From: Ancylomarina sp963977525
GTDB taxonomy: Bacteria > Bacteroidota > Bacteroidia > Bacteroidales > Marinifilaceae
NCBI GenBank assembly: GCA_963977525.1
Contig: CAXBPC010000007.1
Location: 62,001 to 126,000, forward strand
Direction: 5' to 3'
Length of the DNA stretch: 64,000 nt
The notes beneath the pieces are model-generated. The model was not told the origin of the DNA. It was given only the letters and a program-made list of their open reading frames with translations, and did not search any database. Positions 25,276-33,760 of this stretch are shown one piece after another. Position 1 is the first letter of the stretch, and each line of letters starts with the position of its first letter. A program made the translations under genes and the position numbers.

Positions 25276-26556
25276 ATGGTAGAACAATTTCTAGAATTTC
25301 AGATAAAAGGAGGAAGTATTTTAGCAATCTCCGTACTAGTATATGTGTTAGTATTATCAAACGACGTTTTTTTCAAACTAAATAGGTTGTGGCTGCTCGG
25401 TAGCCTTATTTTACCATGGATAGTACCTCTGTTAACCATGCCTGCTTGGATTAAAGAATTATTGTTTGAAAGTGGAGGAACAGCAGTGCTATTAAGCACT
25501 TCATTTTTGAGTTATACCATACAAGCACCAATAACCATATCTTCTAAGAGTTTCTTTTCATGGGAATTATTAGGCTTAAGCCTATATTGCTTCATCAGTT
25601 TTATAATGTTCATTCGGCTTCTGTGGGGCTACCACTCAATTATCCAGCTAAAAAGGCAATCAAATCGTAAGACATACAAAGGTTTTACATTAGCCATTTT
25701 TTCAGATATCAAAGCAAGTCCTTTCTCATTTTTCCGTACCATTTACATACCTAAAGAAATGGAAAAAAGAGATGACAAAAACCTAATATTAGAACATGAA
25801 AGAAAACATTGTGTCGAATTGCATTCAATTGATCTTGCTTTGGCAGAATGCTTATTGATTTTCCAATGGTGGAATCCTTTTGCTTGGCGGGCGCGAAAAT
25901 TAATTGCCCAGAATCATGAATTTTGTGTTGACAACGCAGTGATAAAGCAGATTGCACAACCAAAGGATTATCAATATTTATTACTCAATTTGATTTCAAA
26001 TCAAAATCAAAGTCAGTTAGTAAATAATTTTAATAAAAACCTTACTAAAAAACGAATTATTATGATGAACACTTCAAATACTAGAAATATTACGGGTTGG
26101 TTAAAAGGGTTAATAGTCGTGCCATTTTTAGCTTTAATACTAATGGCATTTACTAATCCTAATTTATCTAATGAAAACAAATCGGATGATAAGGGTACAA
26201 AAACGATTGCTAATGATATAGATTTACAGAAATTTCTTGCAAGAAGCGTTAAGTATCCTTTAGAAGCCCAAAAGAGTGGAATACAAAGTGATGTAACAGC
26301 TCATTTTTCGGTAAGTAAAAAAGGTAAGGTTAGCTCTATCACTATGGGGCAAGCCAAGGGAGACAACGTGTTCATTATAGACGAAGTAGTTGTCACGGCG
26401 GCGCATAAGCAAGAGAGTGTTAAACAAAAGCCCAGTGCTCAAAATGTAATACTTGAAAAAGAGGTAGCTAGATTATTAAAAAAACTACCTCCTTTTTCAG
26501 ATCAGAAAATGTTAGGAAAAACTATTCAGATGAAAGTTAAATTTAGATTACAATAA
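25276..26556 (+). CDS. BlaR1-like M56 membrane metallopeptidase with C-terminal TonB-type domain
   Basis: The 426-residue protein has membrane segments at about residues 13-30, 38-58 and 98-117, and a fourth at 275-294. The cytoplasmic zinc site HERKH (174-178, HExxH) follows the usual DIKASPFSFFRTIYIP segment. After the last helix comes a periplasmic domain (about 325-426) of the TonB C-terminal type: VKYPLEAQKSG, then a VTAHFSVSKKGKV strand and a closing IQMKVKFRLQ strand. It replaces the penicillin-binding sensor of BlaR1. A linker within it reads DEVVVTA, like the motif seen in Bacteroidota outer-membrane receptors. It is presumably the sensor-protease acting on the adjacent repressor. 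Confidence 0.88.
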   Translation: MVEQFLEFQIKGGSILAISVLVYVLVLSNDVFFKLNRLWLLGSLILPWIVPLLTMPAWIKELLFESGGTAVLLSTSFLSYTIQAPITISSKSFFSWELLGLSLYCFISFIMFIRLLWGYHSIIQLKRQSNRKTYKGFTLAIFSDIKASPFSFFRTIYIPKEMEKRDDKNLILEHERKHCVELHSIDLALAECLLIFQWWNPFAWRARKLIAQNHEFCVDNAVIKQIAQPKDYQYLLLNLISNQNQSQLVNNFNKNLTKKRIIMMNTSNTRNITGWLKGLIVVPFLALILMAFTNPNLSNENKSDDKGTKTIANDIDLQKFLARSVKYPLEAQKSGIQSDVTAHFSVSKKGKVSSITMGQAKGDNVFIIDEVVVTAAHKQESVKQKPSAQNVILEKEVARLLKKLPPFSDQKMLGKTIQMKVKFRLQ

Positions 26557-26569
26557 TCTATTGTAAAAA

Positions 26570-26605
26570 AAAACCTCACAGAATAATGAAATTCTGTGAG
26601 GTTTT
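26570..26605. terminator. Bidirectional terminator between the M56 gene and frr
   Basis: A perfect 15-bp stem (26570-26584 with 26591-26605) is flanked by A and T runs. It serves the M56 gene and, on the other strand, lies about 65 bp beyond the frr stop. Confidence 0.92.
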
Positions 26606-26672
26606 TAATATTTATAAATACCAAACACCTTTACTTCTTTGAAGACAATTTAGTATATGATATTGCTATCTA

Positions 26673-27236
26673 TTAGATAGTCATGATTTCTTTTTCTTTA
26701 ACACTGTACAAGTCATCAATCTTCTTACCGAAAGCATCAGTCAAGTTTTGAACCACAACTTCAGCATCTTTCTCAGCATCTTCAGATAAACCCTCTTTAA
26801 CTAATTTCTTAAGTTCTACTATTGTATCACGACGTGCATTACGAACACTTACCTTAGCATTCTCACACTCTGCCTTAGCTTGTTTTGCCAAATTACTACG
26901 ACGCTCTTCAGTTAAAGCTGGTATATTAATACGGATAATCTCGCCATTATTATCTGGGTTTAAACCCAAATTTGAGTTCATGATAGCCTTTTCAATAGGT
27001 ACAATCATAGCTCTTTCCCATGGCTGAACAGCTAATGTTCTAGGATCTGGCACACTTACATTGGCAACTTGAGTCAATGGAACCATACTCCCATAATAAT
27101 CAACAGACACACCTGCGATCATATTTACGTTCGCTTTTCCTGCACGAACTTTCACTAATTCTGTGTCAAGATGCACAATTGCTGCATCCATCTTTTCCTT
27201 TGCATCCTCTAGATACATTTGAACTTCTTCATTCAT
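26673..27236 (-). CDS. frr: Ribosome recycling factor
   Basis: The 187-residue protein frees ribosomes from mRNA after termination together with EF-G. The sequence is full length: MNEEVQMYLEDAKEKMDAAI at the start, VRAGKANVNM, the hinge region with DPRTLAVQPWE, and the C-terminal helix with LTEERRSNLAKQAK and SVRNARRD. It follows pyrH in the usual order, with a 125-bp gap. The last 70 codons exist again as a near-identical fragment at 24511-24727 and the stop region a third time at 23273-23314. The intact gene therefore sits at the edge of a composite insertion region. Confidence 0.97.
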   Translation of the reverse strand: MNEEVQMYLEDAKEKMDAAIVHLDTELVKVRAGKANVNMIAGVSVDYYGSMVPLTQVANVSVPDPRTLAVQPWERAMIVPIEKAIMNSNLGLNPDNNGEIIRINIPALTEERRSNLAKQAKAECENAKVSVRNARRDTIVELKKLVKEGLSEDAEKDAEVVVQNLTDAFGKKIDDLYSVKEKEIMTI

Positions 27237-27361
27237 AGGAGAAAGAGTTTAAGTATTTTGTTTTTATATAGATTACATTTCTTATGTCAGCTCAAAAGCC
27301 TCACACAAAAATAATAAAAAAATCTATAATTGATTATTTCATCTAACATGAGGTGTAGAAT

Positions 27362-28072
27362 CTACACGTGAACTAAGGTTCCAATATTTTCGCCTTTGAT
27401 TACTTTCAGCAAGTTACCTTTGGTATCCATATCAAAAACAACAATAGGAAGGTTGTTTTCTTTACACATAGTTGTTGCAGTAAGATCCATTACTCGAAGA
27501 TCCTTGCGATAAATTTCATCAAAGCTAATTTTATCATACTTAGTTGCTGTTGGATCTTTTTCTGGATCGGCAGTATAAACACCATCAACACGTGTTCCTT
27601 TCAACATCACATCAGCCTCAATTTCAATACCCCGTAAAGAAGAACCTGTATCGGTTGTAAAATATGGATTTCCTGTCCCTGCAGAGAAGATTGTTACGTA
27701 TCCTTCTGTAAGGTAGTCAACAGCCTTTTGCTTTGAATAGAACTCACCTATTGGCTCCATTCTAATCGCAGTAAGTACTCTCGACTTACAATCCATTGCC
27801 TCAAGAGCTGAGTTTAATGCAAGACTATTAATAACAGTTGCCAACATACCCATTGAGTCACCCTTAACACGGTCAAAACCTTTTGAAGCTCCACTTAGTC
27901 CACGGAAAATATTTCCTCCACCAATAACGATACCAACTTGCACCCCTTGGTCTACAATTTCTTTAATCTGTTCAGCATAGTCATTCAACCTTTGAGAATC
28001 GATACCATATTGCTGATCTCCCATTAGCGACTCTCCGCTAAGTTTCAGTAGGACACGTTTGTATTGTAACAT
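27362..28072 (-). CDS. pyrH: UMP kinase
   Basis: The 236-residue hexameric amino-acid-kinase-fold enzyme converts UMP to UDP with ATP. It shows RVLLKLSGESLMG at the start, VGIVIGGGNIFRG (the phosphate loop), DRVKGDSMGMLAT and the late YTADPEKDPTATKYDKISF with LKVMDLTA-like sequence (LRVMDLTATTMC). Length is normal. It lies between tsf and frr in the conserved bacterial order, 189 bp after tsf with a terminator hairpin in between, so it probably has its own promoter. Confidence 0.97.
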   Translation of the reverse strand: MLQYKRVLLKLSGESLMGDQQYGIDSQRLNDYAEQIKEIVDQGVQVGIVIGGGNIFRGLSGASKGFDRVKGDSMGMLATVINSLALNSALEAMDCKSRVLTAIRMEPIGEFYSKQKAVDYLTEGYVTIFSAGTGNPYFTTDTGSSLRGIEIEADVMLKGTRVDGVYTADPEKDPTATKYDKISFDEIYRKDLRVMDLTATTMCKENNLPIVVFDMDTKGNLLKVIKGENIGTLVHV

Positions 28073-28215
28073 TGTAATTAAAGTATTTTATTATATATGA
28101 GGCTTTTGAACCGATAAGCATCGGATAAAATTCAGCTTAAAAAAGCAATTCTCAAGATAAGAATTAAAAGTTTAATCTCTACGAATCTAGATAAAACTGA
28201 AAAATATAAATCAAA

Positions 28216-28246
28216 AAAAAAGAGTCCCTAAAAGGAACTCTTTTTA
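28216..28246 (-). terminator. Terminator after tsf
   Basis: AGAGT-CC pairs with GG-ACTCT (one bulge) with a T run on the minus strand. It ends the rplM-rpsI-rpsB-tsf cluster. Confidence 0.78.
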
Positions 28247-28264
28247 TATGTAATAATAATTGTA

Positions 28265-29089
28265 TTAAGCATTCAAAGTGAAACGCATCATAGCAGTTGC
28301 AGTTAAATCTTTATCTGCAGACGCTAAGTATTGCTTTACGCTCATCTTATTGTCTTTTACAAAATCTTGGTTTAATAAAGTAGCTTCTTTGAAGAATTTA
28401 CCTAAACGACCTTGAGCAATTTTGTCAAGCATAGCTTCTGGTTTACCTTCAAGGCGAGCCTTTTCTTTACCAATTTCCAATTCCTTTGCAACAACATCTT
28501 CTGAAACACCATCTTTATCGACAGCAATTGGTGCCATAGCTGCTGCTTGCATAGCAACATCACGACCCATTTGTGCATCAAGCTCCTTGTTGAAACCAAT
28601 TAGCGTAGCTAATTTGTTACCAGCGTGGATATATGCAATTGTAGCTTCAGCTTCAATTTTACCGAAATAACTTAAATCGACTTTTTCACCGATTATACCA
28701 GTTTGTTCAGTAATATGCTCTTCAATTTTTCTTCCTTCAAGATCTAAAGCTTTCAAAGCTTCAAGATCAGCAGGATTGTTTGTGATAGCTATGTCAAGGA
28801 TTTTACCTGCAAATGCAACAAAGCTTTCGTTCTTAGCAACGAAATCAGTTTCACAGTTTAGGCTAATCATTGCACCTAGTTTTCCGTTTTCAGAAACTTT
28901 TGCTAATACAACACCTTCAGAAGCTTCTCTGTCAGCACGTTTATTAGCAATAGCCATTCCTTTTTTACGAATTATCTCAACAGCTTTGTCAAAGTCACCT
29001 TCGGCCTCAACAAGAGCATTTTTACAATCCATCATTCCTGCGCCCATTGCTTTACGCAATTTGGCTACATCTGCTGCTTTAATAGACAT
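28265..29089 (-). CDS. tsf: Translation elongation factor Ts
   Basis: The 274-residue GDP/GTP exchange factor for EF-Tu has an N-terminal UBA-like domain with KLRKAMGAGMMDCKNAL and EAEGDFDKAVEIIRKKG. The core follows with GAMISLNCETDFVAKNE, the conserved Tu-contact TDF region. Length fits the family. It is 26 bp downstream of rpsB and co-transcribed with it. Confidence 0.97.
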   Translation of the reverse strand: MSIKAADVAKLRKAMGAGMMDCKNALVEAEGDFDKAVEIIRKKGMAIANKRADREASEGVVLAKVSENGKLGAMISLNCETDFVAKNESFVAFAGKILDIAITNNPADLEALKALDLEGRKIEEHITEQTGIIGEKVDLSYFGKIEAEATIAYIHAGNKLATLIGFNKELDAQMGRDVAMQAAAMAPIAVDKDGVSEDVVAKELEIGKEKARLEGKPEAMLDKIAQGRLGKFFKEATLLNQDFVKDNKMSVKQYLASADKDLTATAMMRFTLNA

Positions 29090-29115
29090 CTTAATAGAAA
29101 TTTATCAGTTAATAA

Positions 29116-30006
29116 TTACTCTTTCTCACCTTTTGCTTCTTCAGTAGCAGGTGCTTCAGGAGCAACTTCTGCCTTAGGAGCTTCTACCTTAGCTTCAGCC
29201 TTTGGAGCTTCAGTTTTAGGTGTTTCTACCTTAGGTTCTGCAGCCTTTGGAGCTTCAGTTTTAGGAGCTTTTTTAGCTTTAGCTGTTTTCTTATCAGCAA
29301 CTTCTTTCTCTTTTTCATGCTTTCTTTCTGATAAACCTTCCTGAATTGCTCCAGTTACTTTATCAAGAATGATAGTTACAGAGTTAGAAGCATCGTCATT
29401 AGCTGGAATAACAAATTCCACACCTTCTGGGCTTGAATTTGTATCTACTACAGCAAATACAGGAATTCCCAAACGGTTAGCTTCTTTAACAGCGATATAT
29501 TCTTTCATTACGTCAACTACAAACAAAGCTGCTGGCAATCTGGTCAGATCAGCAATGCTACCTAAGTTTTTCTCTAACTTAGCTCTCTGACGAGATACTT
29601 GTAGTCTTTCTCTTTTAGAAAGGTGGTTCAATGTACCATCAGCTTCCATTTTGTCAATAGTTGACATCTTTTTAACTGCCTTTCTAATAGTAGGGAAGTT
29701 GGTCAACATACCACCTGGCCAACGCTCAGTTACAAATGGCATATTTACGTTGGTCACTTTTTCAGCTACAATATTTTTTGCTTGCTTCTTAGTTGCAACG
29801 AATAAGATTTTTCTACCCGATTTTGCAATTTGTTTCAATGCTGTAGCAGCATCGTCAAGTTTAACGGCAGTTTTATGTAGGTCGATAATGTGAATACCGT
29901 TACGCTCCATAAAAATATAAGGAGCCATTTTTGGATTCCATTTTCTAGTCAAGTGACCAAAGTGGCAACCTGCTTCTAATAATTCTTCAAATGTAGTACT
30001 AGACAT
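29116..30006 (-). CDS. rpsB: 30S ribosomal protein S2 with repetitive Ala/Pro/Lys/Glu tail
   Basis: With the ATG at 30006 (MSSTTFEELLEAGCHFGH) the protein has 296 residues. S2 proper fills about 235, including RKWNPKMAPYIFMERNGIHI and RWPGGMLTNFPTI. The last 60 residues are a low-complexity tail built from repeats of the type TEAPKAE/VETPK. An in-frame codon at 30036 would add ten residues rich in Lys/Asn and is less likely. The tail is unusual even for this phylum and is probably disordered. It is translationally coupled in the S2-Ts pair. Confidence 0.95.
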   Translation of the reverse strand: MSSTTFEELLEAGCHFGHLTRKWNPKMAPYIFMERNGIHIIDLHKTAVKLDDAATALKQIAKSGRKILFVATKKQAKNIVAEKVTNVNMPFVTERWPGGMLTNFPTIRKAVKKMSTIDKMEADGTLNHLSKRERLQVSRQRAKLEKNLGSIADLTRLPAALFVVDVMKEYIAVKEANRLGIPVFAVVDTNSSPEGVEFVIPANDDASNSVTIILDKVTGAIQEGLSERKHEKEKEVADKKTAKAKKAPKTEAPKAAEPKVETPKTEAPKAEAKVEAPKAEVAPEAPATEEAKGEKE

Positions 30007-30119
30007 TTTGTTTTCTTTTAATTTGTTTACATTCATTTTATGGCAATTGCTAGGTAGTTCTATAGTTTACAACTGATAGAAGTCTTAACAATTTAGATAC
30101 TAAACCTGCCACAAAAATA

Positions 30120-30506
30120 TTAACGCTTGCTAAATTGAAATTTCTTACGAGCTTTTGGTTGACCTGGTTTCTTACGCTCAACCTCACGAGGGTCACGTGT
30201 CATGAATCCAGCTGTTCTCAAAGCTGCTTTATCTTCAGCGTCGATTTTAACTAGTGCTCTAGAGATAGCCAAACGAAGTGCTCCTGCTTGACCTGTTACT
30301 CCTCCACCTTCAAGGTTAACCTTAATATCATACTTATCAGCAACCTCTAAAAGGTTTAATGGCTGTAGTACAACATACTGAAGAGTCCCGGTAGTAAAGT
30401 ACTCTTTAAGCTCTTTTTTATTGATGGTAATCTGACCTTTACCTTCGCTAACATAGATACGAGCAACTGCCGATTTTCTACGTCCAATAGCATTAATAAC
30501 TTCCAT
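30120..30506 (-). CDS. rpsI: 30S ribosomal protein S9
   Basis: The 128-residue protein has the full family signature: INAIGRRKSAVARIYV at the start, GGGVTGQAGALRLAISRALV in the middle, and the basic C-terminus KKPGQPKARKKFQFSKR that reaches the P-site tRNA. It follows rplM with a 5-bp gap, the universal L13-S9 operon. Confidence 0.98.
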   Translation of the reverse strand: MEVINAIGRRKSAVARIYVSEGKGQITINKKELKEYFTTGTLQYVVLQPLNLLEVADKYDIKVNLEGGGVTGQAGALRLAISRALVKIDAEDKAALRTAGFMTRDPREVERKKPGQPKARKKFQFSKR

Positions 30507-30511
30507 ACCTA

Positions 30512-30967
30512 TTATTTAATAGTGTTTAAATCCAATTTCTTAGGCTGCTGAGCTTCATGCTTGTGCTCTGAACCTGCATATACGTTAAGGTTTCTGAAAA
30601 GTTGACTACCTAAACGATTTTTAGGAAGCATACCTTTGATAGCCATCTCAACAACTCTCTCAGGATGCTTTTCAAGAACAATCTCTGGGTTTGCAAAACG
30701 CTGTCCCCCTGGGTATCCAGTGTAACGCACGTACTGCTTATCAGTCATTTTCTTACCTGTCAAACGGATTTTCTCAGCATTGAGAATGATCACGTTATCT
30801 CCACAATCAACATGAGGAGTGTAACTTGGCTTTAATTTACCTCTTAGTATCAATGCTACTTTAGAAGCAAGACGTCCCAATACTTCGTTTTCTGCATCAA
30901 TAACAAACCATTCTTTAACAACGGTTGCTTTATTGGCAGAAACTGTTTTGTAACTTAATGTATCCAC
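30512..30967 (-). CDS. rplM: 50S ribosomal protein L13
   Basis: The 151-residue protein has WFVIDAENEVLGRLASKVA, DNVIILNAEKIRLTGKKMTD and VEMAIKGMLPKNRLG, all typical. It is the first gene of the run rplM-rpsI-rpsB-tsf. A -7 element lies about 280 bp upstream, which gives a long leader suited to feedback control by a ribosomal protein. Confidence 0.98.
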   Translation of the reverse strand: MDTLSYKTVSANKATVVKEWFVIDAENEVLGRLASKVALILRGKLKPSYTPHVDCGDNVIILNAEKIRLTGKKMTDKQYVRYTGYPGGQRFANPEIVLEKHPERVVEMAIKGMLPKNRLGSQLFRNLNVYAGSEHKHEAQQPKKLDLNTIK

Positions 30968-31374
30968 TTTAAAAAATTTTAATAATTAATACTTCAATAC
31001 AATTATTCAATTTGGTCTGCAACAGTATCTGTTTCCAGTATATACACCAATTCTTCAACGATTTATTTATAAACAACTTAAACCCTGTGTGGATAATCGG
31101 GGCAATATTGGATTTTTAAGTTATTCCCACAAATCAAATTCGTGTACCTTAGATAAACTGATTAAAATACTTGCTAAGGGTAGTAAAATCAATCTATTAA
31201 GATGAAAAAACAGGACTATTAATAGCCATATCGCATAAATGCTCTGCAAAAGTATAAAATTTATTTGGGTTAGAAACTTTTTTTTTCTAATTATTTTATC
31301 CTTACAGTGTTGGACAATTGAATTCTTAGAGAAATTAAGCTATTGAAGGGCTATAAAAGCTGATAAAACTTATA
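30968..31374 (-). other. Long leader and promoter region of the rplM operon
   Basis: This 407-bp region has no gene. On the minus strand TACTTTTG (31247-31254, read as CAAAAGTA on the plus strand) followed by C is a strong -7 match. Transcription from it would leave about 270 nt before rplM. That is long for a ribosomal operon and would suit an autoregulatory leader. A GC-richer island near 31084-31105 is the most likely structured core. Confidence 0.5.
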
Positions 31375-32517
31375 CTAGTTCCACTTTAATTTTTTAAGAA
31401 AAAATTCAGCATTTATTTTAACAAAGACTGAAGCGGCGTAGGATAGGTCACTTGTAGAATTAGTATCAAGGTAAGCATCCAACTGTCCACCTATTAAAAT
31501 TCCTTTAGCAATTGATTTGTGGATTCGGTATTTTGCAGTAAGTAGATCTCTTCTTTCTCGGACATAACTATTATCAAAAACTGACATAGACTGGAATAAG
31601 GCAGATCCTCTGGCTGAATTAAATTTATCACCTGACCAATACCCTATTTTCAGATCAGAATATTCAGTTTTCACCCCAGCTCTTAAATGAATAGCTTTCC
31701 CATTGCTAGAACCGTATTCTTTAATTTCAGAAGCATCATTAAAATCAAAAGCCAAAGCCTCTAGTTCAAAAGATTTAAATCGTGATCCCGTCATTTTCTT
31801 TTTTAGGGAGATTCCTGTTGCAACATTTCTAATTGTTTGCTTGTTTTTATCAGAGGAATCTATCTCTCCTCCTCGATGCACAAAGAACACCTGCATTGGG
31901 ATAGACAATGAATATTGAGAATCTGAATTATTCAATCTTAAATCAGCGCTTAAACCGAATGTGAAAATCTCTTTTAATGGATCATTTTGAAAAATAAACT
32001 GCTCCCAATTAATCCAAGCATCTGCTTTAAAGAATTTAGAATTGTACAGTACCTGAATTCCATTCTCTCCTTTATCTGTGAAAAATCGTTCTGGCTCAAA
32101 TATAGCTTCATGAAGATGATGGTTATCTTCTTGATTTAAGCTTCCTAATATCAATGATAGTTTTTCGTTTGCTTGATAATGCATTGAGAATACAGGTTCA
32201 CTCTCCGAAAAATTCGAAAGTCCTGAGTATTTCTGTAAACGAACTCCAGCTTCGATTCGAAAATTTGATGTTGGGTAATAAACAAGTTTGGGTGTAGCCA
32301 AATAACCAAAATAGGTTGCTCCTTTAACGAACTCCCCATTATACTCGTTATTCTTAGTAAAATTCAAATTCTCAAATCTAAAATATAAGTTCTCTTTAGC
32401 TTCTGGTTTGAAACTACTATAATGAGAATAAAAAGGGTTGAACTGCTGGGCATGCAAAGGCAAAGTCAGCCAACCTATTATTAATAGTACGGAAAATATA
32501 AATCTCTTTAAAAACAT
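31375..32517 (-). CDS. Predicted outer-membrane barrel protein
   Basis: The 380-residue protein has a signal peptide (MFLKRFIFSVLLIIGWLTLPLHAQ, about 1-24) and then about 16 alternating beta strands rich in aromatic residues (for example FRIEAGVRLQKYS, YSLSIPMQVFFVH, SDLKIGYWSGD). It resembles a porin. I recognise no named family. It stands alone between the rplM leader and the ATP synthase operon. It lacks a standard C-terminal Phe, ending LKKLKWN with an aromatic third residue inside, so its final strand is less canonical. Confidence 0.7.
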   Translation of the reverse strand: MFLKRFIFSVLLIIGWLTLPLHAQQFNPFYSHYSSFKPEAKENLYFRFENLNFTKNNEYNGEFVKGATYFGYLATPKLVYYPTSNFRIEAGVRLQKYSGLSNFSESEPVFSMHYQANEKLSLILGSLNQEDNHHLHEAIFEPERFFTDKGENGIQVLYNSKFFKADAWINWEQFIFQNDPLKEIFTFGLSADLRLNNSDSQYSLSIPMQVFFVHRGGEIDSSDKNKQTIRNVATGISLKKKMTGSRFKSFELEALAFDFNDASEIKEYGSSNGKAIHLRAGVKTEYSDLKIGYWSGDKFNSARGSALFQSMSVFDNSYVRERRDLLTAKYRIHKSIAKGILIGGQLDAYLDTNSTSDLSYAASVFVKINAEFFLKKLKWN

Positions 32518-32766
32518 AGTTGTAGTCGGTTATGAAGCAAACAATATATGAAAAAGATCTTCATGCAATAACGAAACTTTTACATTCGGTTAACAACTAA
32601 AAATACACAATTCTAGACAATTTCACAAAAGCCTCATAATCAACCTATAAAAACTGCACCAAATAACGATATCATAGGTTATAATTATTCATTATGACTA
32701 CTTCATCTTGATTCTCAACTGCTTAAGGTGATACGTTTATCAATAATAAACATCTAAAACAAAAAA

Positions 32767-32788
32767 ATCCCCACCATTAGGTGAGGAT
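32767..32788 (-). terminator. Terminator of the ATP synthase operon
   Basis: ATCCCCACC (32767-32775) pairs with GGTGAGGAT (32780-32788) with one G-T wobble. A T run follows on the minus strand. It lies 25 bp after the atpG stop. Confidence 0.85.
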
Positions 32789-32812
32789 TCATTTTAAAAT
32801 ATTTTGAATCTC

Positions 32813-33688
32813 TTATTGTGCCAAAGCATTCGCCCCAGATACAATTTCAAGAATTTCGTTTGTAATAGCAGCCTGACGTGCCTGATTGTAATGTAACTTC
32901 ATCTCTTGAATTAAATCACTAGCATTATCAGTTGCCTTATGCATCGATGTCATTCTGGCTCCGTGCTCAGAAGCAATAGAATCAAGAATTGCACCAAAAA
33001 ATTGCGTTTTCAAAGACTTTGGAATCAACTCGCTTATAATGGTTTCTTTTCCAGGTTCAAAAAGATAGTCAGATTGAGCTGTAGTATCATCGCTTTCATT
33101 ATTAACAATTGGTAAAAACTGCTCATTAGTTAAGATTTGAACACCTGCATTTTTAAACCGATTGTAAACTAGTTCAACTCTATCATATTTACCAACAACA
33201 TACTCTTCCATTATAGAACTAGCAATAGAAGACGTATTTTCGAAGTTCATATCATCAAAAAGCTCATTATGGTGGCCAATTACTTGATGAACTTTAGATA
33301 TATCTTTAAAGCCTTGCTTACCAATTGCTAAAATCTTAAAATTCCCCTCAGCTTTTTGCTTAGAATAAACACCTCTAGAGAGTTCATTTACACGCTTAAG
33401 AACATTTGAATTAAAAGCACCGCACAAACCCTTATTCGAAGTTATGGCAACTAACAAAATCTTGTCAGCCTTACGTTCACCGCCATAAATATTATCCTCA
33501 GAATCACTTAAGCTACCTGACAGATTACCTAGAATCTCTTGCAACTTATCGGCATAAGGACGAATTTGCACAATCGCATCTTGAGCTTTCTTAAGCTTGG
33601 CAGCTGATACCATTTTCATAGCAGCAGTAACCTGTTTAGTTTTCTCAACAGATGATATTCGTGTACGTATTTCCTTTAAATTGGACAT
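32813..33688 (-). CDS. atpG: ATP synthase F1 gamma subunit
   Basis: The 291-residue central-stalk subunit has the N-terminal coiled coil LKEIRTRISSVEKTKQVTAAMKMVSAAKLKK (as separate blocks) and the C-terminal helix SMHKATDNASDLIQEM with YNQARQAAITNEILEIVSG. Both helices rotate inside the alpha/beta ring. It is the last gene of this operon. The beta subunit gene that normally follows in many bacteria is absent. Confidence 0.97.
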   Translation of the reverse strand: MSNLKEIRTRISSVEKTKQVTAAMKMVSAAKLKKAQDAIVQIRPYADKLQEILGNLSGSLSDSEDNIYGGERKADKILLVAITSNKGLCGAFNSNVLKRVNELSRGVYSKQKAEGNFKILAIGKQGFKDISKVHQVIGHHNELFDDMNFENTSSIASSIMEEYVVGKYDRVELVYNRFKNAGVQILTNEQFLPIVNNESDDTTAQSDYLFEPGKETIISELIPKSLKTQFFGAILDSIASEHGARMTSMHKATDNASDLIQEMKLHYNQARQAAITNEILEIVSGANALAQ

Positions 33689-33760
33689 TCTATAATCAAA
33701 TTAAATGGCTTTTGTATATACCATTGGCCTCTTAATGAAACCAATGGTTAAATACTAAAG

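Noticed and set aside
24179..26670. Integrase or transposase inside the frr-bounded modules
   Set aside because: No recombinase gene or remnant was found in any frame, so the mobility claim rests only on the repeats.
28422..29147. Long plus-strand open frames opposite tsf
   Set aside because: They mirror the codon pattern of tsf, have no recognisable domain and no promoter. They are shadows of the real gene.
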